Source of the DNA: JACKFB01 sp041389525
GTDB lineage: Bacteria > Myxococcota_A > UBA9042 > PHBI01 > JACKFB01
Length of the DNA stretch: 64,000 bases
Direction: 5' to 3'
Assembly: GCA_041389525.1 (NCBI GenBank)
Contig: JAWKRR010000044.1
Span: 1-64,000 of the forward strand
The translations under genes and the position numbers were made by a program. The notes under the pieces were generated by a model that saw only the letters and a program-made list of their open reading frames with translations, made no database searches and was not told where the DNA came from. Below are positions 25,237 through 33,042 of the stretch, one piece after another; the stretch's first letter is position 1; every line of letters begins with the position of its first letter.

Positions 25237-25923
25237 ATGCGACGCTTGGATTGGCAACTTGTACGGCCCATGCGCACCGGCGAACCGGGCGGGTCGATGG
25301 AGCTCGCGCTCATCCTGCGGCGCTTGGTGACCCGTGAAGCCGCGGACGAGCTGCCGCCCGAAGACGCCGCGCTGCTCGACGAGCTAGAGGTCAGCTACGA
25401 CACCGACACGATCTCGTCGTGCGAGGCGGTCGGCGCCCCCATCGTGCAGGACGACCCGGAGTGGGAGTCGCGGCTGGTGGACGAATTCGCCGAGTCCGAC
25501 GTCGACGTCGAGCTGGAAGAGTTCCTCGAGATGCGCAAATCGGACGCCGACTGTGAGCGCTGCCCGCACGCGTCGCCGTACAGCGTCTATCCGATGGACG
25601 CGTGCGAGTTCTCGGCCGGAGCGCTCGAGGTGGTGCTGCTGGACGGCGAGGCGCGGGCCCAGGCCGCGCGGCCAATGGACGCCGCGGGGATGAGCGCGTA
25701 CGCGGACACCCTGGACGCCGCGCTGCGCGACGGCCGCTACCGGGCCAGCGACGCGCTCGACGTCGAGGATTACCTCGCCTCGGCGGTGCGCTTTCTGCGC
25801 TTCTGGGCCGAGCGCGGATTTGCCATTTTGCCAGGCGATATCGACGAGATCGTCGACTTCTCCGAGTCCACCGACCCCGGGGTCCCGGGCGAGGACGAAG
25901 GGCCCACGCCGACCTACCACTGA
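25237..25923 (+). CDS. Acidic protein of unknown function
   Basis: I do not recognise this protein of up to 228 residues. It is strongly acidic, has no signal peptide or membrane segment and should be cytoplasmic. An N-terminal helical stretch (MELALILRRLVTREAADEL) is followed by acidic runs (DVDVELEEFLEMRKSDADC) and a central segment with CERCPHASPYSVYPMDACEF, whose three Cys could bind a metal. The C-terminal part is helical (YLASAVRFLRFWAERG) and ends in an acidic tail. The start is uncertain: ATG 25237 gives the longest form, ATG 25297 (MELALILRRL) looks more natural, and neither has a clear ribosome site. Codon use fits a real gene. It converges on the dctM gene with an 18-nt gap. Confidence 0.6.
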   Translation: MRRLDWQLVRPMRTGEPGGSMELALILRRLVTREAADELPPEDAALLDELEVSYDTDTISSCEAVGAPIVQDDPEWESRLVDEFAESDVDVELEEFLEMRKSDADCERCPHASPYSVYPMDACEFSAGALEVVLLDGEARAQAARPMDAAGMSAYADTLDAALRDGRYRASDALDVEDYLASAVRFLRFWAERGFAILPGDIDEIVDFSESTDPGVPGEDEGPTPTYH

Positions 25924-25941
25924 GGTCAGCGGCGCGAGGGT

Positions 25942-27663
25942 CTAAGGCGCGTCGTTGCCCATGGAGTCCATGAGCTTTCGATACTCAGGGTCCTTCATCA
26001 GGTCCTGAATCGTCGCGCCGCCCGCGCCCGGGTCGTCCTCTGCGGGAAAATCGTCCTCGGGCGGCAGCTCGTCCTCGACGTCGTCCTCCGCACCCGGCTG
26101 AGCCCCCATCTCTTCCATGAGCTTGCGGTACTCGGGATCGTTCATCAGATCCTGCACCGAGCCGCCGCCCGCGTCGTCGGCTGCGGGGTCGGGTTCGGGC
26201 AGCGCGTCGGGCGCTAGGAAGCCCTCCTCGTCCACCTCTTCGACCGGCCGCAGCACGGTCCCCGAGGGGAACGGCGTCCAGAAGGGCTTGTCGTTTCGCA
26301 GGTTGTTGATCCCCAGCGAGACCGAGGGCACCCAGGTCACGATGCCGAGGCTGAGAATCAGCAGCAGCAAGAACGGCGCGACCGAGCGAATCACCAGCCC
26401 GAACGACTTGCCGAAGTAGGTCGTCGCCACGAAGAGGTTGAGGCCCAGCGGCGGCGTCAGGTATCCGATCTCGAGGTTCACGATGAAGATGAGGCCAACG
26501 TGGATCGGGTCGAAGCCAAGCTGCCCGGCGATGGGCGCCACCAACGGCACGAAGAGGATGATGGCGCTGATGATGTCCATCAGGCAGCCGACGATGAGCA
26601 GCAGCACGTTCAGCAAGAGGATGAAGGTGAAGGGCGTCAGCTCGAAGCCGGCCAGCCAGGCCACGATGGCGTCCGGGACCTCCTTGATGGCCATGAACTC
26701 CGAGAAGCCGAACGCCACGCAGACGATGACCAGGATGGACCCCATGAGCACGGCCGTCTCGGCGAGGATCTCGGGCAGGTCGGAGAGGGTCAGGCTGCGG
26801 TGGATCCACAGCTCGATGCCCAGCGCCAGGACGACGCTGATGGCCGACGCCTCGGTGGCGTTGAAGACGCCGAGGTAGATGCCGCCCAGGATGAAGAGCG
26901 GGAGGAAGAGCGCCCAGATGCCGTCGAGGAAGGTGCTGACGACGCGCTTCATGGAGAAGCGGCCGCGCGGGATGCCGCGCCCGCGGAAGATGCAGTAGCC
27001 GGCGAGCAGGAGCCCGATGAGGATGCCGGGGCCGATGCCGGCGATGAAGAGATCCTCGATGTTCACGACCTCGCCGGCGCTGGTCGCGAAGATGGCGTAG
27101 ACGATCATCGGGATCGACGGCGGGATGATGATCCCGAGGGTGCCTGCGGTGGTCACGAGGCCCAGGCCGAGCCGCTCGCCGTAGCCTGCCTCGACCAGCG
27201 CCGGGAGCATGATGGCGCCGATGGTGATGACGGTGACGGGAGAGGAGCCCGAGATCGCCGCGAAGAACATGCAGGCGGCGATGGTGCTCAGCGCCAGCCC
27301 GCCCGGCAGCCAGCCGAAGAGCGCGTTGGCGAACGCGACGAGCCGGGTCGCGATGGCGCCCCGGCTCATGATGGCGCCGGCGATCATGAAGAAGGGGATG
27401 GCGACCATGGTGGGCTGCTCGGCCAGCTCGACCATGCGCTCGATGAGGTTGAAATTGTTAGCGAATCCGTCGAGGGATTCGAAGGTGTTGGCGTACTCGG
27501 GCCACGCCAAGAAGCAGGCGACCGCGAAGCCGCCGATGACCACGAAGAGCGGCACGCCGAGGGCGACCAGCACCAGCAGCACCGCGGTGACGAGGATGCC
27601 GCCGCCGGCCAGCGGCTCAGCCGCGGCCTGAACCAGGGCGTCTTGGAGGATCGACTCCAGCAT
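25942..27663 (-). CDS. dctM: TRAP transporter large permease DctM with repeated C-terminal tail
   Basis: The 573-residue product is the ion-driven membrane subunit of a tripartite ATP-independent periplasmic transporter. Family motifs include PFFMIAGAIMSRG, AAISGSSPVTVITIGAIMLP, GTLGIIIPPSIPMIVYA and NLEIGYLTPPLGLNLFV, with 12 or more hydrophobic segments up to about residue 450. The usual length is about 430. Here an acidic tail carries two copies of a 19-residue motif (SVQDLMNDPEYRKLMEEMG at 502-520; TIQDLMKDPEYRKLMDSMG at 551-569), 14 of 19 identical. ATG 27663 shares one nucleotide with the dctQ stop (TGATG), which fixes the start. It is the last gene of the tatT-dctP-dctQ-dctM operon. 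The substrate is unknown. Confidence 0.9.
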   Translation of the reverse strand: MLESILQDALVQAAAEPLAGGGILVTAVLLVLVALGVPLFVVIGGFAVACFLAWPEYANTFESLDGFANNFNLIERMVELAEQPTMVAIPFFMIAGAIMSRGAIATRLVAFANALFGWLPGGLALSTIAACMFFAAISGSSPVTVITIGAIMLPALVEAGYGERLGLGLVTTAGTLGIIIPPSIPMIVYAIFATSAGEVVNIEDLFIAGIGPGILIGLLLAGYCIFRGRGIPRGRFSMKRVVSTFLDGIWALFLPLFILGGIYLGVFNATEASAISVVLALGIELWIHRSLTLSDLPEILAETAVLMGSILVIVCVAFGFSEFMAIKEVPDAIVAWLAGFELTPFTFILLLNVLLLIVGCLMDIISAIILFVPLVAPIAGQLGFDPIHVGLIFIVNLEIGYLTPPLGLNLFVATTYFGKSFGLVIRSVAPFLLLLILSLGIVTWVPSVSLGINNLRNDKPFWTPFPSGTVLRPVEEVDEEGFLAPDALPEPDPAADDAGGGSVQDLMNDPEYRKLMEEMGAQPGAEDDVEDELPPEDDFPAEDDPGAGGATIQDLMKDPEYRKLMDSMGNDAP

Positions 27664-28634
27664 CAGTGCAGATCCAGGGCTTCGGGCTCGGGCACCTCGC
27701 CGCGCCGCCACATCCCGAGGTCCCGGGCCAGATGCCCCGAGAAGCGCACGACCATCACGCCGAGCGCCACCGCGATGGGCAGGCTGATGACCCACTCAGG
27801 GAGGCCGCTGGCCTGCATCGTCCCGCCGTGCTCGATCTTGCTGAGCAAGAAGTGCAGCGCCAGCCCGCCCAGAAACACGCAAAAGATGATGGTCATCAGC
27901 CCGCCCACCGCGTTGTAGAGCGGCAGGTGGCGTGGCGGCATCTTCTTGCGGACGGCGTCCACGCGGATGTGCTTGCGCTCGCGCGTCGCCATCGAGGCGC
28001 CGAGAAAGCCGACGTACATCAGCAGGACGCTCGAGAGCTCGACGCTCCAGAGGTACTGCTCCTCGACGTGGGTCGCGAAGAACCAAGCCACGGGCGCGGC
28101 GCCGAGCACCACCGAGGCCGCGCCAACGTAAGCGCCGGTCCTCAGCGCGCGCACCAGCGACGCCCCCGTCAGGATGGCGAGGCTGCCGAGACACATCCAG
28201 CGCGAGGGCGTGACCGCGACCAGCTCGAGGAAGCCCCAGACCAGCAGCACCAACAGGAGCGCCAGCCCGATGCGCTTCGGCCACGAGCCCGGCGGAGACG
28301 GCGCGTCCGGGTCCAGCCCCACGCGAGCGCGGGTGCGCAGCGCCAGCAGCGCCATGACGAACGCGATAATCGCCAGGACCACCGGCGTCTCGCGGCCCGT
28401 CACCTGCGCCAGCACCTCGGGCGTCGCCTCGCCCACGCTGCCGAAGCCGTGCATTCGCAAGGCGAGGCGGTCGAAGGCGTTGACCTGCGCCCGCATCTCG
28501 CGGTGCATGATCTGCAAGAAGTAGGTGAGCGTCATCAGCAGCAATGCGCCGGTGATGAGCCCCCGCTCGATCGCGTAAGTCAGCGCGTCAAGACGCGCGA
28601 GCGGGCGGGCCGCTTCGGGTGCAGGCTCGCCCAT
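27663..28634 (-). CDS. dctQ: TRAP transporter small permease DctQ, extended form
   Basis: This 323-residue membrane protein is in the position of, and partly matches, the DctQ subunit, which pairs with DctM. The recognisable part is C-terminal: ASMATRERKHIRVDAVRKKMPP followed by two helices matches the DctQ hallmark (A.....HI.VD). DctQ usually has 150-230 residues and four helices. Here extra hydrophobic segments (about residues 85-100, 120-140, 147-185) are inserted between the first helix and the conserved core. It starts 7 nt after dctP ends and overlaps dctM by one nucleotide. Confidence 0.85.
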   Translation of the reverse strand: MGEPAPEAARPLARLDALTYAIERGLITGALLLMTLTYFLQIMHREMRAQVNAFDRLALRMHGFGSVGEATPEVLAQVTGRETPVVLAIIAFVMALLALRTRARVGLDPDAPSPPGSWPKRIGLALLLVLLVWGFLELVAVTPSRWMCLGSLAILTGASLVRALRTGAYVGAASVVLGAAPVAWFFATHVEEQYLWSVELSSVLLMYVGFLGASMATRERKHIRVDAVRKKMPPRHLPLYNAVGGLMTIIFCVFLGGLALHFLLSKIEHGGTMQASGLPEWVISLPIAVALGVMVVRFSGHLARDLGMWRRGEVPEPEALDLH

Positions 28635-28641
28635 CGCGTGT

Positions 28642-29643
28642 TCAGCGGCTCTTCTTGAGGAGCTCGTACAGCGACTTGCCCGCCGGGGTGGTGTCGGCGA
28701 GGAACTTGGCCGCGACGCCAGAGGTCGCTCGCGCGAACTCCGCCTTCTCGGCGGCGGTCAGCGTGCGGATCTTCACGCCGTCCTTCTCGTACTCCTTGAG
28801 AAGGCGGGTGTTCATCGCGCGGACCGCGACGCGACCGCGGGTCGTCTCGCCGTCCGGCACCTTCATCAAGATCGCCTTCAGGTCGGCCGGCAGCCCGTCG
28901 AACCAGCTCTTGCAGTAGACGACGATGGCGCCCTGGTAGATGTGGTCCGAGACCGTGACGTACTTGATCTCTTTGTGCCACTGGGTCGCGTAGGCGTAGA
29001 GCAGCGTGTTGTCGTAGCCGTTGACGACGCCGCTCGCCAAGCTCGAGCCGACCTCACCGACCGCGATGGTGGACGCGCTGGCGCCCAGGGCGCGGTACAT
29101 CTCGACGTGGGGCATCGCGGGCTGCGAGCGCATCTTCTGGCCGGCTAGGTCGGCGGGCTTGACGAAGAACTTCTCCTTGGAGGCGAACTCGCGGAACCCG
29201 TTCTCGCCCCACATGTAGAAGATGAATCCCTTCGCCTCCAGCAGCCGGCGCACGGCGTCCGTCGAGGCGTCGAGCGCCTTGTCGGCCTGCTTGTAGTCGT
29301 TGAAGAGGTACGGCAACTCGAGGGCGAAGAGTTCGGGGACCGCGGCGCCGAGCGCACCGACAGAGACCGCGATGCCGCCCAGCGAACCCTTCTGGCAGCG
29401 GCTGACGAGGCTGCCCTCGCTGCCGAGCTTTCCACCCAGGTACAGCTTCACGTCGACGCGCGAGCCTGCCTCCGCGGACACCCGGCTCTTCACGCTCGCC
29501 AGCAGCGCCGACCACGGCGTCCCGGTGGGTGCCACGCTGCCGATACGCAACGTGGCCTCCTGCGCGCTGGCCGCGGTGGGGGTCGCGGCCGTCGCGGCGA
29601 GGCAGAGGGTAGCAAGCAGGCTGTTCTTCAGCAGATTCCGCAT
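28642..29643 (-). CDS. dctP: TRAP transporter periplasmic solute-binding protein DctP
   Basis: The 333-residue product has a signal peptide ending ASAQ (near residue 28) and a DctP-type binding fold: LRIGSVAPTGTPWSALL at the start, LFALELPYLFNDYKQADKAL, GFIFYMWGENGFREF, KPADLAGQKMRSQPAMPHVEMYRALGAS and VNGYDNTLLY. The conserved Arg of RSQPAM is where the family binds a ligand carboxylate; the ligand is unknown. ATG 29643 is preferred to ATG 29655, since GGAG lies 6 nt before it. In TatT-associated systems the P component docks with the TPR lipoprotein, which is encoded just upstream. Confidence 0.9.
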   Translation of the reverse strand: MRNLLKNSLLATLCLAATAATPTAASAQEATLRIGSVAPTGTPWSALLASVKSRVSAEAGSRVDVKLYLGGKLGSEGSLVSRCQKGSLGGIAVSVGALGAAVPELFALELPYLFNDYKQADKALDASTDAVRRLLEAKGFIFYMWGENGFREFASKEKFFVKPADLAGQKMRSQPAMPHVEMYRALGASASTIAVGEVGSSLASGVVNGYDNTLLYAYATQWHKEIKYVTVSDHIYQGAIVVYCKSWFDGLPADLKAILMKVPDGETTRGRVAVRAMNTRLLKEYEKDGVKIRTLTAAEKAEFARATSGVAAKFLADTTPAGKSLYELLKKSR

Positions 29644-29729
29644 CGTTGTCTCCATCGGAAATGACGCCCGCCGGCTGCCATGGGCCCCTGGCCGTGGGCG
29701 CTGAACCGACGAGTCGGCCCCTTCCCTAT

Positions 29730-30626
29730 TCAGCCCTCGGGGAAGTAGACGTCAATCTCATCAAGCAGCAGCTTGGCTTTGCGCTGCTCGACCCGGTTCT
29801 CCGGCTCCAGGGCGGGCGTGGCGGTCACGTCGGCCTCGATGACCTCTTTGAGCAGACGCTCGAAGGTGGCGCGGTCGCCGGCCTTCAACGCGTTGAGCTC
29901 GGCGTAGAGCACCTTGGTCGCCAGATACTCGGGCGCGTTCTGGATGGAGGCCTGGAAGTGCTTGGCGCTGAGCGGGAGGTCGCCGTTCGGGAAGGGGATC
30001 TTCGTGAAGAACGCGCCGAAGTAGCGGTCGGCGGCCCAGTAGCTGAAGCTGGCGTCCAGTTCCTTGACCAGGTCCATGAGCGCTTTGATCCGGTCCTTCT
30101 GGTTCAAGACCTCGACGATCGAGGTCGCGAGGGCGTACTTGCCGAGGTTGGTCGCGTACCAATACATGGCGGGGATCGCGCCCTTGTCGAGCTGCTGCAG
30201 CGCGGTCTCGAAGGGCTGGCGCGAGCAGAACTTCGCCTTGAACTTCGGGTACTGCTGACCCAGGGCGACCTCGGCCGCGTTGGTTCCGTCGCGGAACGAC
30301 TGCAGCATCTCGTCCTGCTTGGAGTCGTCGAAGCGCAGGTGCCCGTCGGCGAGGAAGTAGTACGCCTGGGCGAGCCGGACGCGCAGGGCGGAGTTGTTGG
30401 GGTCGAGGGCGAGCGAGCGCTTCCACGCGTCGATGGCCGCGCGAAGCTGGGCCTCGTCCCCGCGCTGCGCCCACGCCGCGTCGCCCTGGGACTCCAACTC
30501 TTTTGCGTCGCCGGACACCGAGCCGTCGGGGGACAGCGTGCCGCAGATGCCGGACTGGCGGCTCGCGCCGCAAGCGTTGATCGAGACAGCGGCGGCGAGC
30601 AGCGCCACAACGAGTACAGACTTCAT
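29730..30626 (-). CDS. tatT: TRAP-associated TPR lipoprotein TatT
   Basis: The 298-residue lipoprotein (INAC, Cys19) belongs to the TatT family of TPR-containing partners of TRAP transporters, known from Treponema Tp0956, where it forms a ring that binds the DctP-type protein Tp0957. Helical TPR-like pairs are visible: AIDAWKRSLALDPNNSALRVRLAQAYYFLADGH is the clearest (split here across a DPNNS turn), followed by YWYATNLGKYA and SYWAADRYFGAFF, then LSAKHFQASIQNAPEY. ATG 30626 is chosen over ATG 30641 because GAGG precedes it at good spacing and the lipobox distance is right. It is the first gene of the operon, 86 nt before dctP. Confidence 0.9.
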   Translation of the reverse strand: MKSVLVVALLAAAVSINACGASRQSGICGTLSPDGSVSGDAKELESQGDAAWAQRGDEAQLRAAIDAWKRSLALDPNNSALRVRLAQAYYFLADGHLRFDDSKQDEMLQSFRDGTNAAEVALGQQYPKFKAKFCSRQPFETALQQLDKGAIPAMYWYATNLGKYALATSIVEVLNQKDRIKALMDLVKELDASFSYWAADRYFGAFFTKIPFPNGDLPLSAKHFQASIQNAPEYLATKVLYAELNALKAGDRATFERLLKEVIEADVTATPALEPENRVEQRKAKLLLDEIDVYFPEG

Positions 30627-30708
30627 GGTCCGCCTCTTCATTTCTGGGGGTGACGTGGGCGTTCGTCGGGGGCCGAAAAGCGTCTTCAGCCTGACTGATC
30701 GCGCTGGC

Positions 30709-30738
30709 GGCGTAGCATGCGTTTGCGCGGGGTGTCAA
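30709..30738 (-). promoter_or_regulatory. Candidate promoter of the TatT-TRAP operon
   Basis: On the minus strand TTGACA (30738-30733) and TACGCC (30714-30709) are 18 nt apart, with a TGC just before the -10. The -35 is perfect and the -10 is weak. Confidence 0.45.
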
Positions 30739-30815
30739 CGCGGTGCGGTCTGCGATCCGGCCGGTGTTGACCCGCATTTCTGGACCGCTGAGGCCAGCGG
30801 ACTGACGCTGGGGGC

Positions 30816-31637
30816 ATGCTCATCGCCACCGCAAGCATGGTCATCGCGCTGGCCCTCGCCGCGCCGCCCGCGCCCACCCCGAGTCCTGTCGATCCCGCCG
30901 CGACGCCGGAGCGACACCGGATGCGCTCGCTGCGCTTGGTGGCGATCGATCCGGGGCACGGCGGCGACAATCGCGGTTGCCTGGGCGTCGACGGCACCTG
31001 GGAAAAAGAGGCGACCCTCGACATCGCGGCACGGGTGGGGGCGCTGCTCACGGCGCAGACCACCGCGCGAGCGCGGCTCACGCGGCGCGACGACCGCCCG
31101 CTGGGTCTGGCCGAGCGCTCACAGCTGGCGGATCGCTGGAACGCCGACGCCTTCCTCTCGATCCACCTCAACGCCGACGCGTTCGGTCAAGGCTCGGGGA
31201 TCGAGACCTGGTTCCTCGCGCCGCCCGAGGAGGAGGGCGAAGGCCAAGCGCTGGTCGAAGCCGAAGAGCACGGCTACGCGGACAGCGCTCCCGTGGAGCG
31301 GGTGGCGACCCAAGCGGCCGAGGCGATCGCCCGTGACGCCGATCTTGGCGCGGCCCGCATCGCGTCGCAGGTGCTGGCCGAGGCGGTCGTCGAAGGGATG
31401 GGGGCGCTCAGCGGCGCCCGCGTGCGGGGGGTGCGCCAGGCGCGGTTCGGGGTCCTCAAGGGCGCGACCATGCCGGCCATCGTGGTCGAGTGCGGGTTTT
31501 TCAGCCACGCCGAAGAAGGGATGCGGCTGACCGAGCCCGAATACCGGCAACGGATCGCTCAGGGGATCGTCGACGGACTCGTCGCGTACGACGCGCGTCT
31601 GGGCAGCGCGGATGCCCCAGAAGAGGCCGCGCGCTAA
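30816..31637 (+). CDS. N-acetylmuramoyl-L-alanine amidase (Amidase_3)
   Basis: The 273-residue protein should cut the amide bond between MurNAc and the stem peptide of peptidoglycan. The zinc ligands are visible as His48 (AIDPGHGG), Glu65 (WEKEATLD) and His117 (LSIHLNAD); the catalytic Glu225 lies in IVVECGFFS. A short hydrophobic N-terminus (MLIATASMVIALALAAPPA) acts as signal peptide, so the enzyme is periplasmic. A segment between the His117 and Glu225 motifs, rich in Glu (PEEEGEGQALVEAEEH), is the usual site of the regulatory helix in AmiC-type amidases, which suggests activator control. There is no AMIN or SPOR domain. Confidence 0.9.
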   Translation: MLIATASMVIALALAAPPAPTPSPVDPAATPERHRMRSLRLVAIDPGHGGDNRGCLGVDGTWEKEATLDIAARVGALLTAQTTARARLTRRDDRPLGLAERSQLADRWNADAFLSIHLNADAFGQGSGIETWFLAPPEEEGEGQALVEAEEHGYADSAPVERVATQAAEAIARDADLGAARIASQVLAEAVVEGMGALSGARVRGVRQARFGVLKGATMPAIVVECGFFSHAEEGMRLTEPEYRQRIAQGIVDGLVAYDARLGSADAPEEAAR

Positions 31638-31685
31638 GCGCCGCGGCTGGCCGGCAGCACGAACGCCGGCGCCCTGAACGAAGGC

Positions 31686-31976
31686 TCAGGTCTCCGCGCT
31701 CTCGCCTTCCGCGTCGTCGGCAAGCTCACCCGCATCCGCGAGCTCTTCGTCGACCCGCACCGCCGCGACCGCCGCCTCGGCCTCCGCCCGGCGCGCCGAG
31801 TCGACGTAGAGCATCCCCCAGCTGTGCTGGAAGGCGACGTCGAACCCGTGGCTCGCATGCTCGGCCACGCGAAACGCGATGCCGGCTTCCTCCAGTGTGA
31901 CGCCGATGAGGTGGGCGTCGCTGAGGCTCTCGAGCTCGCAGAGCAGGACAAGTGATTCGGCGTGTTCGGTCGACAT
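31686..31976 (-). CDS. Small DUF2007-like protein
   Basis: The 96-residue cytoplasmic protein resembles the DUF2007 (putative signal-transducing, GlnB-like fold) family: LVLLCELESLSDAHLIGVTLEEAGIAFRV followed by a strand with WGMLYVDSARRAEAEAAV (given here in parts). Function in the family is unknown. ATG 31976 is supported by AGGAGAT (complement of 31980-31986); the longer frame to 32081 has no domain content. The C-terminus is an acidic tail. It converges with the amidase gene (48-nt gap). Confidence 0.65.
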   Translation of the reverse strand: MSTEHAESLVLLCELESLSDAHLIGVTLEEAGIAFRVAEHASHGFDVAFQHSWGMLYVDSARRAEAEAAVAAVRVDEELADAGELADDAEGESAET

Positions 31977-32086
31977 GGGATCTCCTGGGCCGGGGGCGCG
32001 GGGCGATTCTACCGTGTTCGCCGCTGCGGCGGAATTGCGGGCGTCGCGATCAAGCCCGACCGCGTCAACCTGGTCGGTCACCGCGG

Positions 32087-32698
32087 TCAGGGGCGGTCGG
32101 TCAGGTGCCCATTGTCATTGAGACGGCGCAGGCTGCGTCGCTCGCCGCGGTAGCGGATCTCTGTCAGCCCCGTCGGGTCGATCCAGAGGCTCCGGAACCC
32201 GTCTAGAGGCAGCCCCAGCACATGGCACACGTAGGTGAGGATGGCGTAACCGTGGCTGACGACCAGCACGGTGGCGCCGGCATGGTCGACCGCCAACGCG
32301 TCCAAGTAGGCGGCCATGCGGGACTGCAGCTCGGTCAACGTCTCGCCCCCGGGCGGCCGGGCGACGGAGGGCGAGCGCACCCAGTCCGCGCGCTCCTGAG
32401 GATGGTCGCGCGCGATCTCCTCGGCGCTGAGGCCCTCCCAGGCGCCGAGCGACAGCTCGCGCAGGGCCGGCGAGACCGCGACGTCCAGCCCCCGCCCGGC
32501 GACCAAGATTTCGGCGGTCTCTTGGGCCCGGCAGAGATCCGACGCGTACGCGGCGTCGAAGCCTACCGTGCCAAGCCGAGCCGCCAAAGCGCGGGCCATC
32601 TCGCGACCTTCCTCGGCCAGCGGGATGTCGCTGTGGCCCTGGCTGCGGCCCGTCGCGTTCCACTCCGTCAACCCGTGTCGAACCAACAACAGCCTCAT
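32087..32698 (-). CDS. Histidine phosphatase family protein
   Basis: The 203-residue enzyme has the phosphohistidine phosphatase core: LLLVRHGLTEWN (catalytic His), SDLCRAQETAEI (second Arg), LRELSLGAWEG (acid), and VLVVSHGYAIL (second His). It resembles CobC or phosphoglycerate-mutase-like broad-range phosphatases; which phosphoester it cuts is not visible, and no cobalamin genes are nearby. ATG 32698 has GGAGG 5 nt upstream, which rejects the longer start at 32806. It lies 110 nt upstream of the DUF2007-like gene in the same direction. Confidence 0.9.
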   Translation of the reverse strand: MRLLLVRHGLTEWNATGRSQGHSDIPLAEEGREMARALAARLGTVGFDAAYASDLCRAQETAEILVAGRGLDVAVSPALRELSLGAWEGLSAEEIARDHPQERADWVRSPSVARPPGGETLTELQSRMAAYLDALAVDHAGATVLVVSHGYAILTYVCHVLGLPLDGFRSLWIDPTGLTEIRYRGERRSLRRLNDNGHLTDRP

Positions 32699-32828
32699 CG
32701 TCGCCTCCGCAGCGCGCGCCTTCGGACCCCCGAGGCGGCTAGCACGCGCCCGGTCGGGCGGGCAACCCGGAGCCGCCCGAGGCTCGCCAGTGGCCCGTCC
32801 CGCCACCTCGCGAGCGACCGCGTCGTCC

Positions 32829-32856
32829 TTGACACGGAGGGCGCGCGCGTTATTTC
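32829..32856 (+). promoter_or_regulatory. Candidate promoter for the HEAT-repeat gene
   Basis: TTGACA (32829-32834) and TATTTC (32851-32856) are 16 nt apart, about 190 nt before the ATG at 33043, in the gap to the divergent phosphatase gene. Confidence 0.4.
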
Positions 32857-33042
32857 GTCCCCAGGTCTACTGAGAGGGTGATGCAAATTCTCCCGTCGCT
32901 CGGCTGGCTCATGTCGCCCCACGAACTTGCGCGCGTCGGTTTCTCGCGTTCGGAGCGCGCCCCCTCCGCGTAAGCCCATGAAACGACGTCGCTAGCGCCC
33001 CGCTCGGTCCGAGTATCACAACGCCCTCTGAGGAGCTCCCCC

